Assembly (NCBI GenBank): GCA_001874325.1
Contig: MPCW01000005.1
Coordinates: forward strand, 1-64,000
From: Flavobacterium sp. MedPE-SWcel
GTDB taxonomy: Bacteria; Bacteroidota; Bacteroidia; Flavobacteriales; Flavobacteriaceae
Length of the DNA: 64,000 nt
Reading direction: 5' to 3'
The position numbers were made by a program, and so were the translations under genes. The notes below the pieces were generated by a model that was not told where the DNA came from, made no database searches, and saw only the letters and a program-made list of their open reading frames with translations. Of this stretch, positions 35,793 to 45,657 are shown piece by piece (the stretch's first letter is position 1; every line of letters starts with the position of its first letter).

Positions 35793-37934
35793 ATGATGAA
35801 AAGAAAAGACCTTCAACATATACAAATTAAAGAAACTTTAAACGATACTAATGAGGCAGTAGCACAAGATACTTTTACTACCGCCGAAGATATCGAAGTA
35901 AAGCAACAATATACCGCTAAAGATGTAGAGAATTTAGAACACATTGGTTTTGGGGCAGGATTTGCACCAAACCTTCGTGGTCCTTATAGTACTATGTATG
36001 TTCGTCGTCCTTGGACAGTAAGGCAATATGCGGGTTTCTCTACTGCCGAAGAAAGTAATGCTTTTTATAGACGTAACCTTGCTGCAGGTCAAAAAGGACT
36101 ATCAGTAGCTTTTGACCTTGCTACACACCGTGGTTATGATAGTGATCATGAACGCGTAGTAGGTGACGTAGGTAAAGCAGGTGTTGCCATAGATAGTGTT
36201 GAAGACATGAAAGTACTTTTCGACCAAATTCCATTGGGCGAAATGTCGGTTTCTATGACAATGAATGGTGCTGTACTACCTATTATGGCATTCTATATCG
36301 TTGCTGCCGAAGAACAAGGCGTAAAGCCTGAATTACTTTCAGGAACGATACAAAATGATATTTTGAAGGAGTTCATGGTACGTAATACGTACATATACCC
36401 TCCTACTCCATCAATGAAAATTATTGCTGATATATTTGAATATACCAGTAACAATATGCCTAAATTCAACTCTATCAGTATATCAGGCTATCACATGCAA
36501 GAAGCAGGTGCTACTGCCGATATTGAGCTTGCTTATACGCTTGCTGATGGTTTAGAATATATTAGAACAGGACTAGCTGCAGGTATGAAAATAGATACTT
36601 TTGCACCACGTCTTTCTTTCTTTTGGGCTATTGGGATGAACCACTTTATGGAAATTGCAAAAATGCGTGCAGGTCGTATGCTTTGGGCAAAACTATTAAA
36701 GCAATTTAATCCTGAAAATCAAAAATCACTTGCACTACGTACGCACTGCCAAACTAGCGGATGGAGTCTTACCGAGCAAGACCCATTTAACAATGTAGCT
36801 CGTACCTGTATAGAGGCTGCCGCAGCTGCTTTTGGAGGAACACAGTCACTACACACTAATGCACTAGATGAAGCAATTGCATTGCCTACTGATTTCTCTG
36901 CGCGTATAGCACGTAATACTCAGATATTTTTACAAGAAGAAACTAAGATTACTAAAACTGTTGATCCTTGGGCTGGTAGTTATTATGTAGAAAGCCTTAC
37001 TAAAGAAATTGCTGATAAAGCTTGGGCTTTAATAGAAGAGGTTGAAGAGCTTGGTGGTATGACTAAAGCTATTGAAGAAGGTATACCAAAACTACGTATT
37101 GAAGAAGCTGCTGCACGTAAGCAAGCACGTATAGATAGTACACAAGATGTTATAGTAGGTGTAAATAAATATCGACTAGAAAAAGAAGATCCATTACATA
37201 TACTAGATGTTGACAACCAAATGGTTCGTAACCAACAAATAGAGCGATTAAATGAAATTAAAGCTACTCGTGACAGTAAAAAAGTAGCAGAATGTTTAGA
37301 GATGCTTACAACCTCAGCAAAAACTGGTGAAGGTAATTTACTTGCCCTTGCAGTAGATGCTGCACGACATAGAGCAACACTTGGCGAGATAAGCGATGCT
37401 CTTGAAACCGTATATGGTAGATATAAAGCAAATATAAAATCGTTTAGCGGAGTGTATAGTAAAGAAATTAAGAATGATGAGAGTTTTGAAAAAGCAAAGC
37501 AACTTGCTAATGATTTTGCAAAACTAGAAGGACGTCGCCCAAGAATAATGATTGCTAAAATGGGACAAGATGGTCATGACCGTGGCGCAAAAGTAGTAGC
37601 TACAGGCTATGCCGATGTTGGTTTTGATGTAGATATAGGTCCATTATTCCAAACTCCTGCTGAAGCTGCAAAACAAGCTGTCGAAAATGATGTTCACATA
37701 TTAGGAGTATCATCATTAGCAGCAGGTCACAAAACACTTGTACCTCAAGTAGTCGAAGAATTAAAAAAATATGGTCGTGAAGACATTATGGTAATTGTTG
37801 GGGGTGTAATTCCTGCACAAGACTACCAATATCTTTTTGATTCTGGCGCAGTAGCTGTTTTTGGCCCTGGTACTAAAATAAGCGATGCCGCTATTAAAAT
37901 ACTAGAAGTTTTGATTAATGGATTTGAAGAATAA
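35793..37934 (+). CDS. mutB: Methylmalonyl-CoA mutase large (catalytic) subunit
   Basis: The 713-residue catalytic subunit rearranges the carbon skeleton between methylmalonyl-CoA and succinyl-CoA using adenosylcobalamin. The N-terminal barrel includes [20 protein letters not shown] and [13 protein letters not shown]. The C-terminal cobalamin-binding domain carries DGHDRG (about residue 590), with its cobalt-ligating His, then SSLAAGH and IVGGVIP. It is complete and in an operon with mutA. The epimerase and the G-protein chaperone of the system are not in this window. The next Met (35796) is an equally possible start. Confidence 0.96.
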   Translation: MMKRKDLQHIQIKETLNDTNEAVAQDTFTTAEDIEVKQQYTAKDVENLEHIGFGAGFAPNLRGPYSTMYVRRPWTVRQYAGFSTAEESNAFYRRNLAAGQKGLSVAFDLATHRGYDSDHERVVGDVGKAGVAIDSVEDMKVLFDQIPLGEMSVSMTMNGAVLPIMAFYIVAAEEQGVKPELLSGTIQNDILKEFMVRNTYIYPPTPSMKIIADIFEYTSNNMPKFNSISISGYHMQEAGATADIELAYTLADGLEYIRTGLAAGMKIDTFAPRLSFFWAIGMNHFMEIAKMRAGRMLWAKLLKQFNPENQKSLALRTHCQTSGWSLTEQDPFNNVARTCIEAAAAAFGGTQSLHTNALDEAIALPTDFSARIARNTQIFLQEETKITKTVDPWAGSYYVESLTKEIADKAWALIEEVEELGGMTKAIEEGIPKLRIEEAAARKQARIDSTQDVIVGVNKYRLEKEDPLHILDVDNQMVRNQQIERLNEIKATRDSKKVAECLEMLTTSAKTGEGNLLALAVDAARHRATLGEISDALETVYGRYKANIKSFSGVYSKEIKNDESFEKAKQLANDFAKLEGRRPRIMIAKMGQDGHDRGAKVVATGYADVGFDVDIGPLFQTPAEAAKQAVENDVHILGVSSLAAGHKTLVPQVVEELKKYGREDIMVIVGGVIPAQDYQYLFDSGAVAVFGPGTKISDAAIKILEVLINGFEE

Positions 37935-37938
37935 TACT

Positions 37939-38394
37939 ATGAAAAATTTAACTTTAGCTTTATTACTCTTATTTAGTCTCCAAACTATAGCACAAACAGA
38001 GAACCCTAAATACGACAAAAATCTAGCAGAAAAACTAGGTGGCGATGATTATGGGATGAAAACGTATGTTTTTGTTATTTTAAAAACTGGAAGTGTAAAA
38101 ATAGATGATAAAGCTAAGGTTAATGAGCTTTTTACAGGACACATGGCTAACATTGATAAGTTAGCAAAAGAAGATAAGCTTGTAATAGCTGGTCCTTTTT
38201 ACAAAAACGAAAATAACTATCGTGGCCTATTTATTTTTAATGTAAAAACACTAGAAGAAGCTGAGAAGTTACTTTCTACTGACCCTGCTGTTTCAGCACA
38301 ACTATTAGAAGCCGAAATGTACAAATGGTATGGTTCGGCAGCATTAGGCGAATATCTTGAAGTTCATGAAAAAATAGAGAAGCTAAAACCTTAA
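37939..38394 (+). CDS. Exported YciI-like protein
   Basis: The 151-residue product has a clear signal peptide (LTLALLLLFSLQTIAQ). The mature part resembles the YciI fold, a small ferredoxin-like domain, with FTGHMANIDKLAKEDKLVIAGPF and LFIFNVKTLEEAEKLLSTDP-type sequence (read at 38128-38290). YciI proteins are normally cytoplasmic and their function is poorly known. It begins 4 bases after mutB, so it is in the same transcript. The start was moved from 37918 to 37939, which puts the signal peptide at the N-terminus. No catalytic claim is made. Confidence 0.75.
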   Translation: MKNLTLALLLLFSLQTIAQTENPKYDKNLAEKLGGDDYGMKTYVFVILKTGSVKIDDKAKVNELFTGHMANIDKLAKEDKLVIAGPFYKNENNYRGLFIFNVKTLEEAEKLLSTDPAVSAQLLEAEMYKWYGSAALGEYLEVHEKIEKLKP

Positions 38395-38408
38395 CAATAC
38401 ATCTAAAA

Positions 38409-38867
38409 ATGGAAAAGCAACACATAGATATCATACACCTAATAGGCATTACTTTACCTTACAAAACTACTAACGCTAATAATCAGGCTGCTCAAGATTG
38501 TGGACAGCTTTGGCAAGAATTTGAAAAAGGCGGGTGGTTTACTAAAATACCTGAAAAAGTAAATAATAAAGTTTATGCTGTATATCATAATTATGATGGA
38601 GACCACACACAACCCTATTCTTATTTTATAGGCTGTAAAGTTACACCAGAAACCACTGTACCTGAAGGTATGGTAAAGGTAATTATACAATCAGGTGATT
38701 TTATTGAATTTACTGCAAAGGGTAAAATGCCCGATTGTATTGGAGAAGAATGGAACAAAATATGGACTGCTGACATAGAACGAGCATATAAAGCAGACTT
38801 TGAAATATATGACGAGCGTTGTAGTGATTGGAACAATGCCGAAATCCCTATTTATATTGGTATCTAA
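38409..38867 (+). CDS. Stand-alone GyrI-like / Cass2 effector-binding domain protein
   Basis: The 152-residue product is a single domain resembling the effector-binding part of AraC/MerR-type regulators (GyrI-like, Cass2 group). It shows DCGQLWQEFEKGG, VYAVYHNYDGDHTQPYSYFIG, VPEGMVKVIIQ and WNKIWTADIERAYKADFEIY. There is no DNA-binding region. Such proteins bind small, often cationic or aromatic, ligands. A role in drug sequestration or metabolite handling is only inference. It is 14 bases after the YciI-like gene and probably belongs to the same operon. Confidence 0.78.
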   Translation: MEKQHIDIIHLIGITLPYKTTNANNQAAQDCGQLWQEFEKGGWFTKIPEKVNNKVYAVYHNYDGDHTQPYSYFIGCKVTPETTVPEGMVKVIIQSGDFIEFTAKGKMPDCIGEEWNKIWTADIERAYKADFEIYDERCSDWNNAEIPIYIGI

Positions 38868-38906
38868 ATACAATCTTTATATAACTATTTCTAACATTAA
38901 TGAACA

Positions 38907-39410
38907 ATGAGTCAAATAGAAAAAATCATAAAGAAGTTAGATTTAAAACCTCATCCAGAAGGTGGTTACTTTAAAGAAACTTACAGAAGTGAAGGCGAAA
39001 TCAGTAACGATAGTTTAGACTCTAAATATAAGGGTAACAGGAACTATTCAACCTGTATTTATTTTTTACTTACTTCAAAAACATTCTCTGCATTCCATAA
39101 AATAAACCAAGATGAAATTTGGCATTTTTATGATGGCTCTACAATTCATCTACACATCATCTCGGAAGCCGGAGAACATTCAGAACATTTTATAGGGCGT
39201 GATTTACCAAATGGTGAAGTACCACAGCTAGTAGTACCTGGTAATAGCTGGTTTGCTGCAAAAATTATAAATAAAAATGATTACTCCTTGGTAGGTTGCA
39301 CAGTTGCTCCAGGGTTTGATTTTAATGATTTTGTATTACCATCCAGAAAAGAGTTACTCAATAAATTCCCTCAACACCAATCGATAATTACTGAATTTAC
39401 CAATGGGTAA
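38907..39410 (+). CDS. DUF985 cupin protein
   Basis: The 167-residue product has the DUF985 (cupin_5) hallmarks: LKPHPEGGYFKETYRS at the start, STCIYFLLTS, FHKINQDEIWHFYDGS and LVGCTVAPGFDFNDF. The cupin barrel probably binds a metal or sugar-like ligand, but the family's role is unknown. It shares one base with the next gene (stop and start fused as TAATG), indicating translational coupling. Confidence 0.85.
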   Translation: MSQIEKIIKKLDLKPHPEGGYFKETYRSEGEISNDSLDSKYKGNRNYSTCIYFLLTSKTFSAFHKINQDEIWHFYDGSTIHLHIISEAGEHSEHFIGRDLPNGEVPQLVVPGNSWFAAKIINKNDYSLVGCTVAPGFDFNDFVLPSRKELLNKFPQHQSIITEFTNG

Positions 39411-39745
39411 TGAAACACTACTTATTCTCTTATGGTACACTACAACTAGAACAAGTGCAAATAGCAACCTATGGTCGAGTTCTGTCTGGTAGTAAAGATA
39501 TATTAAAACACTACAAGCTCGAAAATCTTAAAATTACAGATCAAGCAGTACTTGAAAAAAATAAACAACAATTTTATCCTATAGCAATAAAAACAAACAA
39601 TCCTAATGATTCTATAAAAGGCATTATTTTCGAAATAACTGAACAAGAACTGATAGAGACCGATAAATATGAAGTTTCAGACTATAAAAGGGTGTCTAAA
39701 GTATTCGAATCAGGTAAAAAAGCATGGGTTTACATAAATCGATAA
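39410..39745 (+). CDS. Gamma-glutamylcyclotransferase-like (AIG2-fold) protein
   Basis: The 111-residue protein has the GGCT fold signature: FSYGTLQLEQVQ at the N-terminus, IKGIIFEITEQELIETDKYE with the likely catalytic acid, and YKRVSKVFESGKKAWVYI at the end. Related enzymes form 5-oxoproline from gamma-glutamyl compounds, but substrates vary widely and no substrate is assigned. It is coupled to the DUF985 gene. Confidence 0.82.
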   Translation: MKHYLFSYGTLQLEQVQIATYGRVLSGSKDILKHYKLENLKITDQAVLEKNKQQFYPIAIKTNNPNDSIKGIIFEITEQELIETDKYEVSDYKRVSKVFESGKKAWVYINR

Positions 39746-39829
39746 AGCAAACCCTTATTTAGCAATATACTATTTGTAAACACTCTTCATTAATTAGTAT
39801 ATTTACAATATAACCAAACTTGTAAAACA

Positions 39830-40711
39830 ATGGGCTACACAGATAAAATGCTACGTGATGATGCATTACAAAATAAAGTAATCGTTATAACTGGTGGCGG
39901 AAGTGGACTAGGTAAGGCTATGACCAAATATTTTATGGAGCTTGGCGCTAAAGTAGCTATTACATCTCGTAATCTAGAAAAATTACAAAATACCGCTAAA
40001 GAACTAGAAGAAGAAACAAATGGCAACTGTCTAGCTATTCAATGTGATGTCCGTAATTATAATGAAGTAGAAAATATGCTACAAGCAACACTTGCCGAAT
40101 ATGGTAAAGTTGACATATTACTTAACAATGCAGCTGGTAATTTTATATCACCTACAGAACGACTTTCTGCTAACGCCTTTGATACTATAATTGACATTGT
40201 ACTTAAAGGTTCTAAAAATTGTACACTCGCTTTTGGAAAGCACTGGATAGACACTAAACAAAAAAACACAAATATACTTAATATTGTTACCACTTACGCT
40301 TGGACAGGATCTGCCTATGTAGTACCAAGTGCTACTGCAAAAGCAGGCGTACTTGCCATGACAAGAAGCCTTGCTGTAGAATGGGCAAAATATGGTATCC
40401 GTACTAACGCTATTGCCCCTGGCCCCTTCCCTACCAAAGGTGCATGGGATAGACTTTTACCTGGTGATCTAAAAGATAAGTTTGATCTTGCCAAGAAAGT
40501 ACCACTTAAGCGTGTAGGGGATCATCAAGAGTTAGCCAACTTAGCAGCTTATATGGTTTCCGATTTCTCAGCCTATGTAAATGGTGAAGTAATTACTCTT
40601 GACGGTGGTGAATGGTTAAAAGGTGCAGGACAATTTAATCTGCTAGAAGCTATACCCGAAGAGATGTGGGGTATGTTAGAAGCTATGATTAAAACAAAGA
40701 AAAACAAATAG
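39830..40711 (+). CDS. SDR oxidoreductase resembling mitochondrial 2,4-dienoyl-CoA reductase
   Basis: The 293-residue short-chain dehydrogenase probably reduces 2,4-dienoyl-CoA during breakdown of unsaturated fatty acids with NADPH. The nucleotide motif is TGGGSGLGKAM (about 21-31) and NNAAGNFISPTERLS is typical of the DECR group. The usual Tyr-x3-Lys pair is replaced: Lys in SATAKAG is preceded 15 residues earlier by Tyr in VTTYAWTG, the same spacing as in the mammalian mitochondrial enzyme. The C-terminal LDGGEWLKGAGQFN also fits. It stands apart from the GGCT gene by 84 bases. Confidence 0.88.
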   Translation: MGYTDKMLRDDALQNKVIVITGGGSGLGKAMTKYFMELGAKVAITSRNLEKLQNTAKELEEETNGNCLAIQCDVRNYNEVENMLQATLAEYGKVDILLNNAAGNFISPTERLSANAFDTIIDIVLKGSKNCTLAFGKHWIDTKQKNTNILNIVTTYAWTGSAYVVPSATAKAGVLAMTRSLAVEWAKYGIRTNAIAPGPFPTKGAWDRLLPGDLKDKFDLAKKVPLKRVGDHQELANLAAYMVSDFSAYVNGEVITLDGGEWLKGAGQFNLLEAIPEEMWGMLEAMIKTKKNK

Positions 40712-40823
40712 TATTTTTTTACTGTTGAAATAAATAGTTCTCCATAACCTACTAAAGAATATTCTATTACTTTTTAATTTCCCATTGTTAACAATTTGAG
40801 TTTTCATAAACCATAAATAATTG

Positions 40824-40831
40824 TATTTTTA
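40824..40831 (+). promoter_or_regulatory. Weak promoter -7 element for the parA operon
   Basis: TATTTTTA is one base from TAnnTTTG. It lies after the first possible start (40821), supporting the ATG at 40854. The upstream TTG at 40796-40798 is 25 bases away, a little long. Confidence 0.35.
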
Positions 40832-40853
40832 CGGTTCAAAATCTTTAAGTCTA

Positions 40854-41630
40854 ATGGGTAAAATCATCGCTGTTGCCAACCAAAAGGGAGGTGTCGGAAA
40901 AACAACAACTACAGTAAACTTAGCAGCATCGCTAGGTGTATTGGAAAAGAAAGTTCTATTAATAGATGCTGACCCACAGGCTAATGCTAGCTCTGGATTA
41001 GGTATTGATGTTGAGACACTAGAGAAAGGTACTTATCAAATTCTAGAACATAGTAACACTCCTAAAGAAGCGACAGTTCCTTGTACAGCTCCTAATGTAT
41101 CTATAATACCCGCACATATAGACCTTGTGGCTATTGAAATAGAGCTTGTAGATAAAGAGAATAGAGAGTATATGCTTAAAACAGCATTAGAAAGTGTAAA
41201 AGATGAGTATGATTATATACTTATTGATTGTGCTCCATCATTGGGCTTACTTACTCTTAACGCACTTACAGCAGCCGACTCTGTAATTATACCTATACAA
41301 TGTGAGTATTTTGCTCTAGAAGGATTAGGGAAATTACTAAATACTATAAAAAGTGTACAAAAAATACACAACCCATCACTAGACATAGAAGGACTATTAC
41401 TTACTATGTATGATGCTAGGCTTAGACTTAGTAATCAGGTGGTAGATGAAGTGCAAAAGCACTTTAATGACATGGTTTTTAAAACACTTATACAACGAAA
41501 CGTAAAACTAAGTGAAGCACCTAGTTATGGAGAAAGCATTATAAACTATGATGCTACAAGTAAAGGTGCTAGTAATTACCTGCATTTAGCAGAAGAAATA
41601 ATCAAGAAAAATAGTACAGTAGGTATATGA
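40854..41630 (+). CDS. parA: ParA/Soj chromosome partitioning ATPase
   Basis: ParA is a Walker-type ATPase that, with ParB bound at parS, moves replicated origins apart. From the chosen start there are 258 residues. The deviant Walker A is NQKGGVGKTTT (about 9-19), with ADPQANASSGLG and IDCAPSLGLLTLNAL downstream, as in chromosomal ParA. The parB start overlaps the end of parA by four bases (ATGA). First gene of the parA-parB-DUF5683-dapB-lepB run. Confidence 0.95.
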   Translation: MGKIIAVANQKGGVGKTTTTVNLAASLGVLEKKVLLIDADPQANASSGLGIDVETLEKGTYQILEHSNTPKEATVPCTAPNVSIIPAHIDLVAIEIELVDKENREYMLKTALESVKDEYDYILIDCAPSLGLLTLNALTAADSVIIPIQCEYFALEGLGKLLNTIKSVQKIHNPSLDIEGLLLTMYDARLRLSNQVVDEVQKHFNDMVFKTLIQRNVKLSEAPSYGESIINYDATSKGASNYLHLAEEIIKKNSTVGI

Positions 41631-42529
41631 CAAAAGCAGTAAAAAAACAAGCACTTGGTAGAGGATTATCTGCATTACTTAAAGATCCAGAAAATGATAT
41701 AAAATCAGTAGAGGATAAAGATGCAGATAAAGTAGTAGGTAATATTATTGAGCTTGATATTGATGCTGTAGAGATAAACCCTTTTCAGCCTAGATCTAAT
41801 TTTAACGAAGAGTCACTTAACGAATTAAGCATTTCTATTAGAGAATTAGGTGTTATACAGCCTATTACTGTTAGAAAACTTGATTTCAACAAGTATCAAT
41901 TAATATCAGGAGAACGAAGACTTCGTGCTTCTAAAATGGCAGGGCTTACTCATGTTCCTGCTTATATACGTATTGCAAACGATAACGAGTCACTCGTTAT
42001 GGCACTTGTAGAGAATATACAACGTCATGACCTTGACCCGATAGAGGTTGCGCTTTCGTACCAAAGACTTATTGACGAGATACAGTTAACTCAAGAACAA
42101 ATGAGTGATAGAGTAGGAAAAAAACGTTCTACTATTGCTAATTACTTACGTCTATTAAAACTAGACCCTATTATCCAAACGGGTATTCGTGATGGTTTCA
42201 TTACTATGGGGCATGGTCGTGCTATGATTAATATAGAAGATCATGATGCACAATCTGATATCTATCAAAAAATTGTAAGTCAAAACTTATCAGTTAGAGA
42301 AACAGAAGCTTTAGTTAAAAGTTACCAAGAAAGTTTAAACCCTGCTACTTCAAAAGCCGTTGTTAAATCAAGTGCCTTTGCCGTAGAAGATGATCATAAA
42401 AAAGCTATCACAGATTTTTTTGGCGCAAAAATTGATGTGAAAGTTGACAGAAAAGGAAAAGGAAAAATAACTGTTCCTTTCCACTCTCAAGAAGATTTCA
42501 ATAGAATTATTAAACTTATACAGGAATAG
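41627..42529 (+). CDS. parB: ParB/Spo0J chromosome partitioning protein
   Basis: The 300-residue CTP-binding, DNA-binding clamp loads at parS. The N-terminal ParA-interacting region (KQALGRGLSALL) is followed by the CTPase/nuclease-like fold (VEINPFQPRSNFNEESL, SGERRLRASKMAGL) and a helix-turn-helix region (LTQEQMSDRVGKKRSTIANYLRLL). No parS-like 16-base palindrome (TGTTTCACGTGAAACA type) was noticed in the window, so the origin may lie elsewhere. Coupled to parA. Confidence 0.95.
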   Translation: MTKAVKKQALGRGLSALLKDPENDIKSVEDKDADKVVGNIIELDIDAVEINPFQPRSNFNEESLNELSISIRELGVIQPITVRKLDFNKYQLISGERRLRASKMAGLTHVPAYIRIANDNESLVMALVENIQRHDLDPIEVALSYQRLIDEIQLTQEQMSDRVGKKRSTIANYLRLLKLDPIIQTGIRDGFITMGHGRAMINIEDHDAQSDIYQKIVSQNLSVRETEALVKSYQESLNPATSKAVVKSSAFAVEDDHKKAITDFFGAKIDVKVDRKGKGKITVPFHSQEDFNRIIKLIQE

Positions 42530-43116
42530 TGATAAATAAGCTTTCCATACTCCTATTTCTTTTTATACTTTCATCAGTACCTGCATTAGCACAAGACGAT
42601 GAAGAATTAAAAACCAACATTGTAGTTAAAGATTCTGTTGTTGCCAAGAAAAAACAGAAAGCTTATACTATAAACCCACTTGCCCCCTCTAAGGCTGCAT
42701 TCTACTCAGCTATAGTACCTGGGCTTGGACAAGTATATAACAAACAGTACTGGAAAGTGCCTATTATTTATGGAGCAATGGGAATAAGCCTTTATTATTA
42801 TAATTTTAATAATAAGAAGTATCATGAATTTAGAGATGCTTATAGAGCTAAGCTTGCAGGGCGTGAAGTAACTGGAGAGCTATCAAGCCTTTCTGAAGAT
42901 CGTCTTATAAGTGGACAACGTTTTCATCAACGTAATCGTGATCTCTCAATGCTAATAACCATAGGTATCTATGTGCTTAACATTGTAGAGGCTAATGTTA
43001 ATGCGCATTTAGGGCAGTTTAATGTTAGTGAAAACTTATCACTCTATCCACAACTACAACAAAACGAAATAGACTACAACTATAACATGGGGCTTACTCT
43101 TAATTATAAATTTTAA
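42529..43116 (+). CDS. DUF5683 membrane protein with signal peptide
   Basis: The 195-residue product starts with GTG, which shares a base with the parB stop (TAGTG). A signal peptide (LSILLFLFILSSVPALAQ) is followed by an acidic linker, then a hydrophobic segment (AAFYSAIVPGLGQVYNKQYWKVPIIYGAMGISLYYY) and another near the end (LSMLITIGIYVLNIVEANVNA). These patterns fit DUF5683. Function is unknown. Its conserved place between parB and dapB suggests an envelope or division-related role, which is inference only. Confidence 0.8.
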   Translation: MINKLSILLFLFILSSVPALAQDDEELKTNIVVKDSVVAKKKQKAYTINPLAPSKAAFYSAIVPGLGQVYNKQYWKVPIIYGAMGISLYYYNFNNKKYHEFRDAYRAKLAGREVTGELSSLSEDRLISGQRFHQRNRDLSMLITIGIYVLNIVEANVNAHLGQFNVSENLSLYPQLQQNEIDYNYNMGLTLNYKF

Positions 43117-43122
43117 TACACT

Positions 43123-43824
43123 ATGAAAATTGCACTTTTAGGTTATGGTAAAATGGGCAAAGTAATAGAACGTATTGCAGAAGAGAGAGGTCATGAAATT
43201 GTACTACGCAAAAGAGCTATCGATACTTTTACTGGGTTAGAAAACGCTGATATTGCTATTGAGTTTAGCGTACCTGATGCTGCCATAAAAAACATAACAG
43301 AATGTTTTAACAGTAACACCCCCGTAATAAGCGGTACTACAGGGTGGTTAGAACATTATGACAGTATTACACAACTTTGCGAAAATAAAAATGGAGGGTT
43401 CATATATGCCTCTAATTTTAGCTTAGGTGTAAACGTTTTCTTTGAACTTAACACTCAACTTGCAAAAATGATGTCTAAACTGAAACAATATAATGTTTCG
43501 ATGGAAGAAACACATCATACTCAAAAACTTGATGCTCCTAGCGGTACAGCTATAACACTAGCTGAAGACATCATTACACATAGCAACTATTCAAACTGGA
43601 CGATTGATACTCCGAAAAAAGACGACATATTTATTGATGCAAAAAGGGAAGAAAATGTTCCTGGAACGCACAATGTAATGTATGATTCTTATATTGATAG
43701 TATCGAAATTAAACATACTGCACACAGCCGTGAAGGTTTTGCTTTAGGTGCTGTTGTCGCTGCTGAATGGCTCTTTGGAAAAAAAGGAGTATTCAGTATG
43801 AAAGATGTTTTAGATTTAAAGTAA
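43123..43824 (+). CDS. dapB: 4-hydroxy-tetrahydrodipicolinate reductase
   Basis: DapB reduces the dapA product in the lysine and diaminopimelate pathway using NAD(P)H. The product has 233 residues, a compact version (about 270 in E. coli). The nucleotide motif is LLGYGKMGKVI (4-14), SGTTGW lies at the domain hinge, and EETHHTQKLDAPSGTA carries the catalytic His and Lys. It is in the operon between DUF5683 and lepB. dapF is more than 30 kb away on the other strand. Confidence 0.93.
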   Translation: MKIALLGYGKMGKVIERIAEERGHEIVLRKRAIDTFTGLENADIAIEFSVPDAAIKNITECFNSNTPVISGTTGWLEHYDSITQLCENKNGGFIYASNFSLGVNVFFELNTQLAKMMSKLKQYNVSMEETHHTQKLDAPSGTAITLAEDIITHSNYSNWTIDTPKKDDIFIDAKREENVPGTHNVMYDSYIDSIEIKHTAHSREGFALGAVVAAEWLFGKKGVFSMKDVLDLK

Positions 43825-43867
43825 CAAATTAGTATAAAAAGATACTTATATAATAAATATATAAAAG

Positions 43868-45574
43868 ATGACACTATTAGAATGGTTTTTGTTTTTCTTA
43901 GTTGTACAAGTAGTACACTTTGCTGGTACATGGAAACTTTATCAAAAAGCAGGTAGAAAACCTTGGGAAGCTGCAATACCTATTTATAACGGTGTCGTTT
44001 TAATGCGAATTATAGGTCGATCGCCTTTATGGGTATTATTACTTTTTGTTCCTATTATCAACATTATCATGTTCTTTGTAATATGGGTAGAAACATTAAG
44101 AAGCTTTGGTAAAAACTCTGATAAAGACACATTACTAGGTATCATCACTTTAGGGTTTTATATCTATTACATTAATTATGTAGAAGATGTTACTTATAAA
44201 TCCGAAAGAAGCCTAAAAGCTAGTACGAAAACAGGGGACACTATAAGTTCATTGCTATTTGCTATTGTAGTTGCTACATTAGTACACACTTATGTAATGC
44301 AACCTTTTACTATACCTACTTCATCTTTAGAAAAAACATTATTAGTAGGTGATTTTCTTTTTGTAAGTAAGTTTCACTATGGTGCAAGAACACCTATGAC
44401 GGCTGTTGCTGCACCTATGGTACATGACACTATACCTCTTGCAAATGTAAAATCGTATACTAAAAAACCTCAATTACCGTATTTTAGACTTCCTGGATTT
44501 GAAAATGCTGAGAAAAATGACATTGTCGTCTTTAACTGGCCAGTAGATACTGTCCGTTTCTTTGGTGACAAAAAAAGCATTGGAATACGAAAGCCTATAG
44601 ATAAAAAATCTAACTATGTAAAACGTTGCGTAGGTAGACCAGGTGATACACTTACTATAAAAAATGGTGTTGTATATATAGACGGTAAAGAACTTATATT
44701 ATCAGAAAGAGCAAAGCCTCAACGCTTTTATCCTCTAGAAACAACAGGACCTATTACACAAGATTTTCTTAACAAGTATGATATAACAGAAATAAGATAC
44801 TATTATAGTATAAGACAAGATCTTTGGGATAACGCTGATGTTCAAGACCATTTAAAAGGTCCTAAAGTAAGAGCCAACCTTACAGAGTTTAAAAGAGATT
44901 CTACAGCTGTAGAAGTGTTTGGATACATTCAGGAACAACAAATGCAGCGACTAGGTATGCAAATGTTGAGAAACAAACTACATGTAAACCTTACTGATGC
45001 TAAAGTAACTGCTCTTAGAAACGATTCGTTTGTAAAAGAAGTAACAGATAACTATATATACCCTCCTTCTTCGGCGATATTCCCTTACAGCAAGTCTGAT
45101 TGGAGTGTAGATAATATGGGGCCTATATATATACCACAAGAAGGTAAAACTGTAGAACTAAACGAAGAAACGTTACCATTCTATAAAATGATCATCTCTG
45201 AATATGAGAATAATGATCTTAAAGTTAATGGTGATGAAATAAGAATTAATGGTGAAATAGTTACAAACTATACCTTTAAGCAAAATTACTACTGGATGAT
45301 GGGAGATAACCGTCATAACTCTGAAGATAGTCGCTACTGGGGTTATGTACCAGAAGATCACATTGTGGGTAAACCAGTATTTATTTGGATGAGTCTTGAT
45401 GCTAATGAGCCTTGGAGTAATATATCTAAAAAAATTCGTTGGGATAGAATGTTCACTACCGTAAGTGGTGATGGTGAGCCTGTATCTTACTTTAACTACT
45501 TCCTTATAGCACTAGCAGCATGGTTTGGTTTTGACTATTTTAGAAAGAAGAAGAAAAAAGCAAATAACGATTAA
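43868..45574 (+). CDS. lepB: Signal peptidase I, long form with N-terminal DUF5684 domain
   Basis: LepB removes signal peptides from exported proteins at the inner membrane. The protein has 568 residues, well above the 324 of E. coli. The N-terminal about 110 residues form a membrane domain of the DUF5684 type (AGRKPWEAAIPIYN plus three hydrophobic segments). The S26 peptidase follows, with catalytic Ser153 (IPTSSLEKTL), general base Lys252 (NYVKRCVGRPGD) and box E MGDNRHNSEDSR (478-489). The stretch between boxes D and E is about 100 residues longer than in E. coli. A C-terminal membrane segment (FLIALAAWFGFDYF) ends the protein. All T9SS cargoes here depend on it. Confidence 0.93.
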   Translation: MTLLEWFLFFLVVQVVHFAGTWKLYQKAGRKPWEAAIPIYNGVVLMRIIGRSPLWVLLLFVPIINIIMFFVIWVETLRSFGKNSDKDTLLGIITLGFYIYYINYVEDVTYKSERSLKASTKTGDTISSLLFAIVVATLVHTYVMQPFTIPTSSLEKTLLVGDFLFVSKFHYGARTPMTAVAAPMVHDTIPLANVKSYTKKPQLPYFRLPGFENAEKNDIVVFNWPVDTVRFFGDKKSIGIRKPIDKKSNYVKRCVGRPGDTLTIKNGVVYIDGKELILSERAKPQRFYPLETTGPITQDFLNKYDITEIRYYYSIRQDLWDNADVQDHLKGPKVRANLTEFKRDSTAVEVFGYIQEQQMQRLGMQMLRNKLHVNLTDAKVTALRNDSFVKEVTDNYIYPPSSAIFPYSKSDWSVDNMGPIYIPQEGKTVELNEETLPFYKMIISEYENNDLKVNGDEIRINGEIVTNYTFKQNYYWMMGDNRHNSEDSRYWGYVPEDHIVGKPVFIWMSLDANEPWSNISKKIRWDRMFTTVSGDGEPVSYFNYFLIALAAWFGFDYFRKKKKKANND

Positions 45575-45657
45575 TAATCAATAATAATTTAGTGATGCAA
45601 AAACGAATTACCATTTGTTTTTGCATCATTTTATTTATAATATTTTCAAGCGAAGTA

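Noticed and set aside
45592..45657. Hydrophobic N-terminal extension of the WbqC-like protein as a signal peptide
   Set aside because: Family members start at the later Met. The extension is coded by T-rich DNA that looks intergenic.
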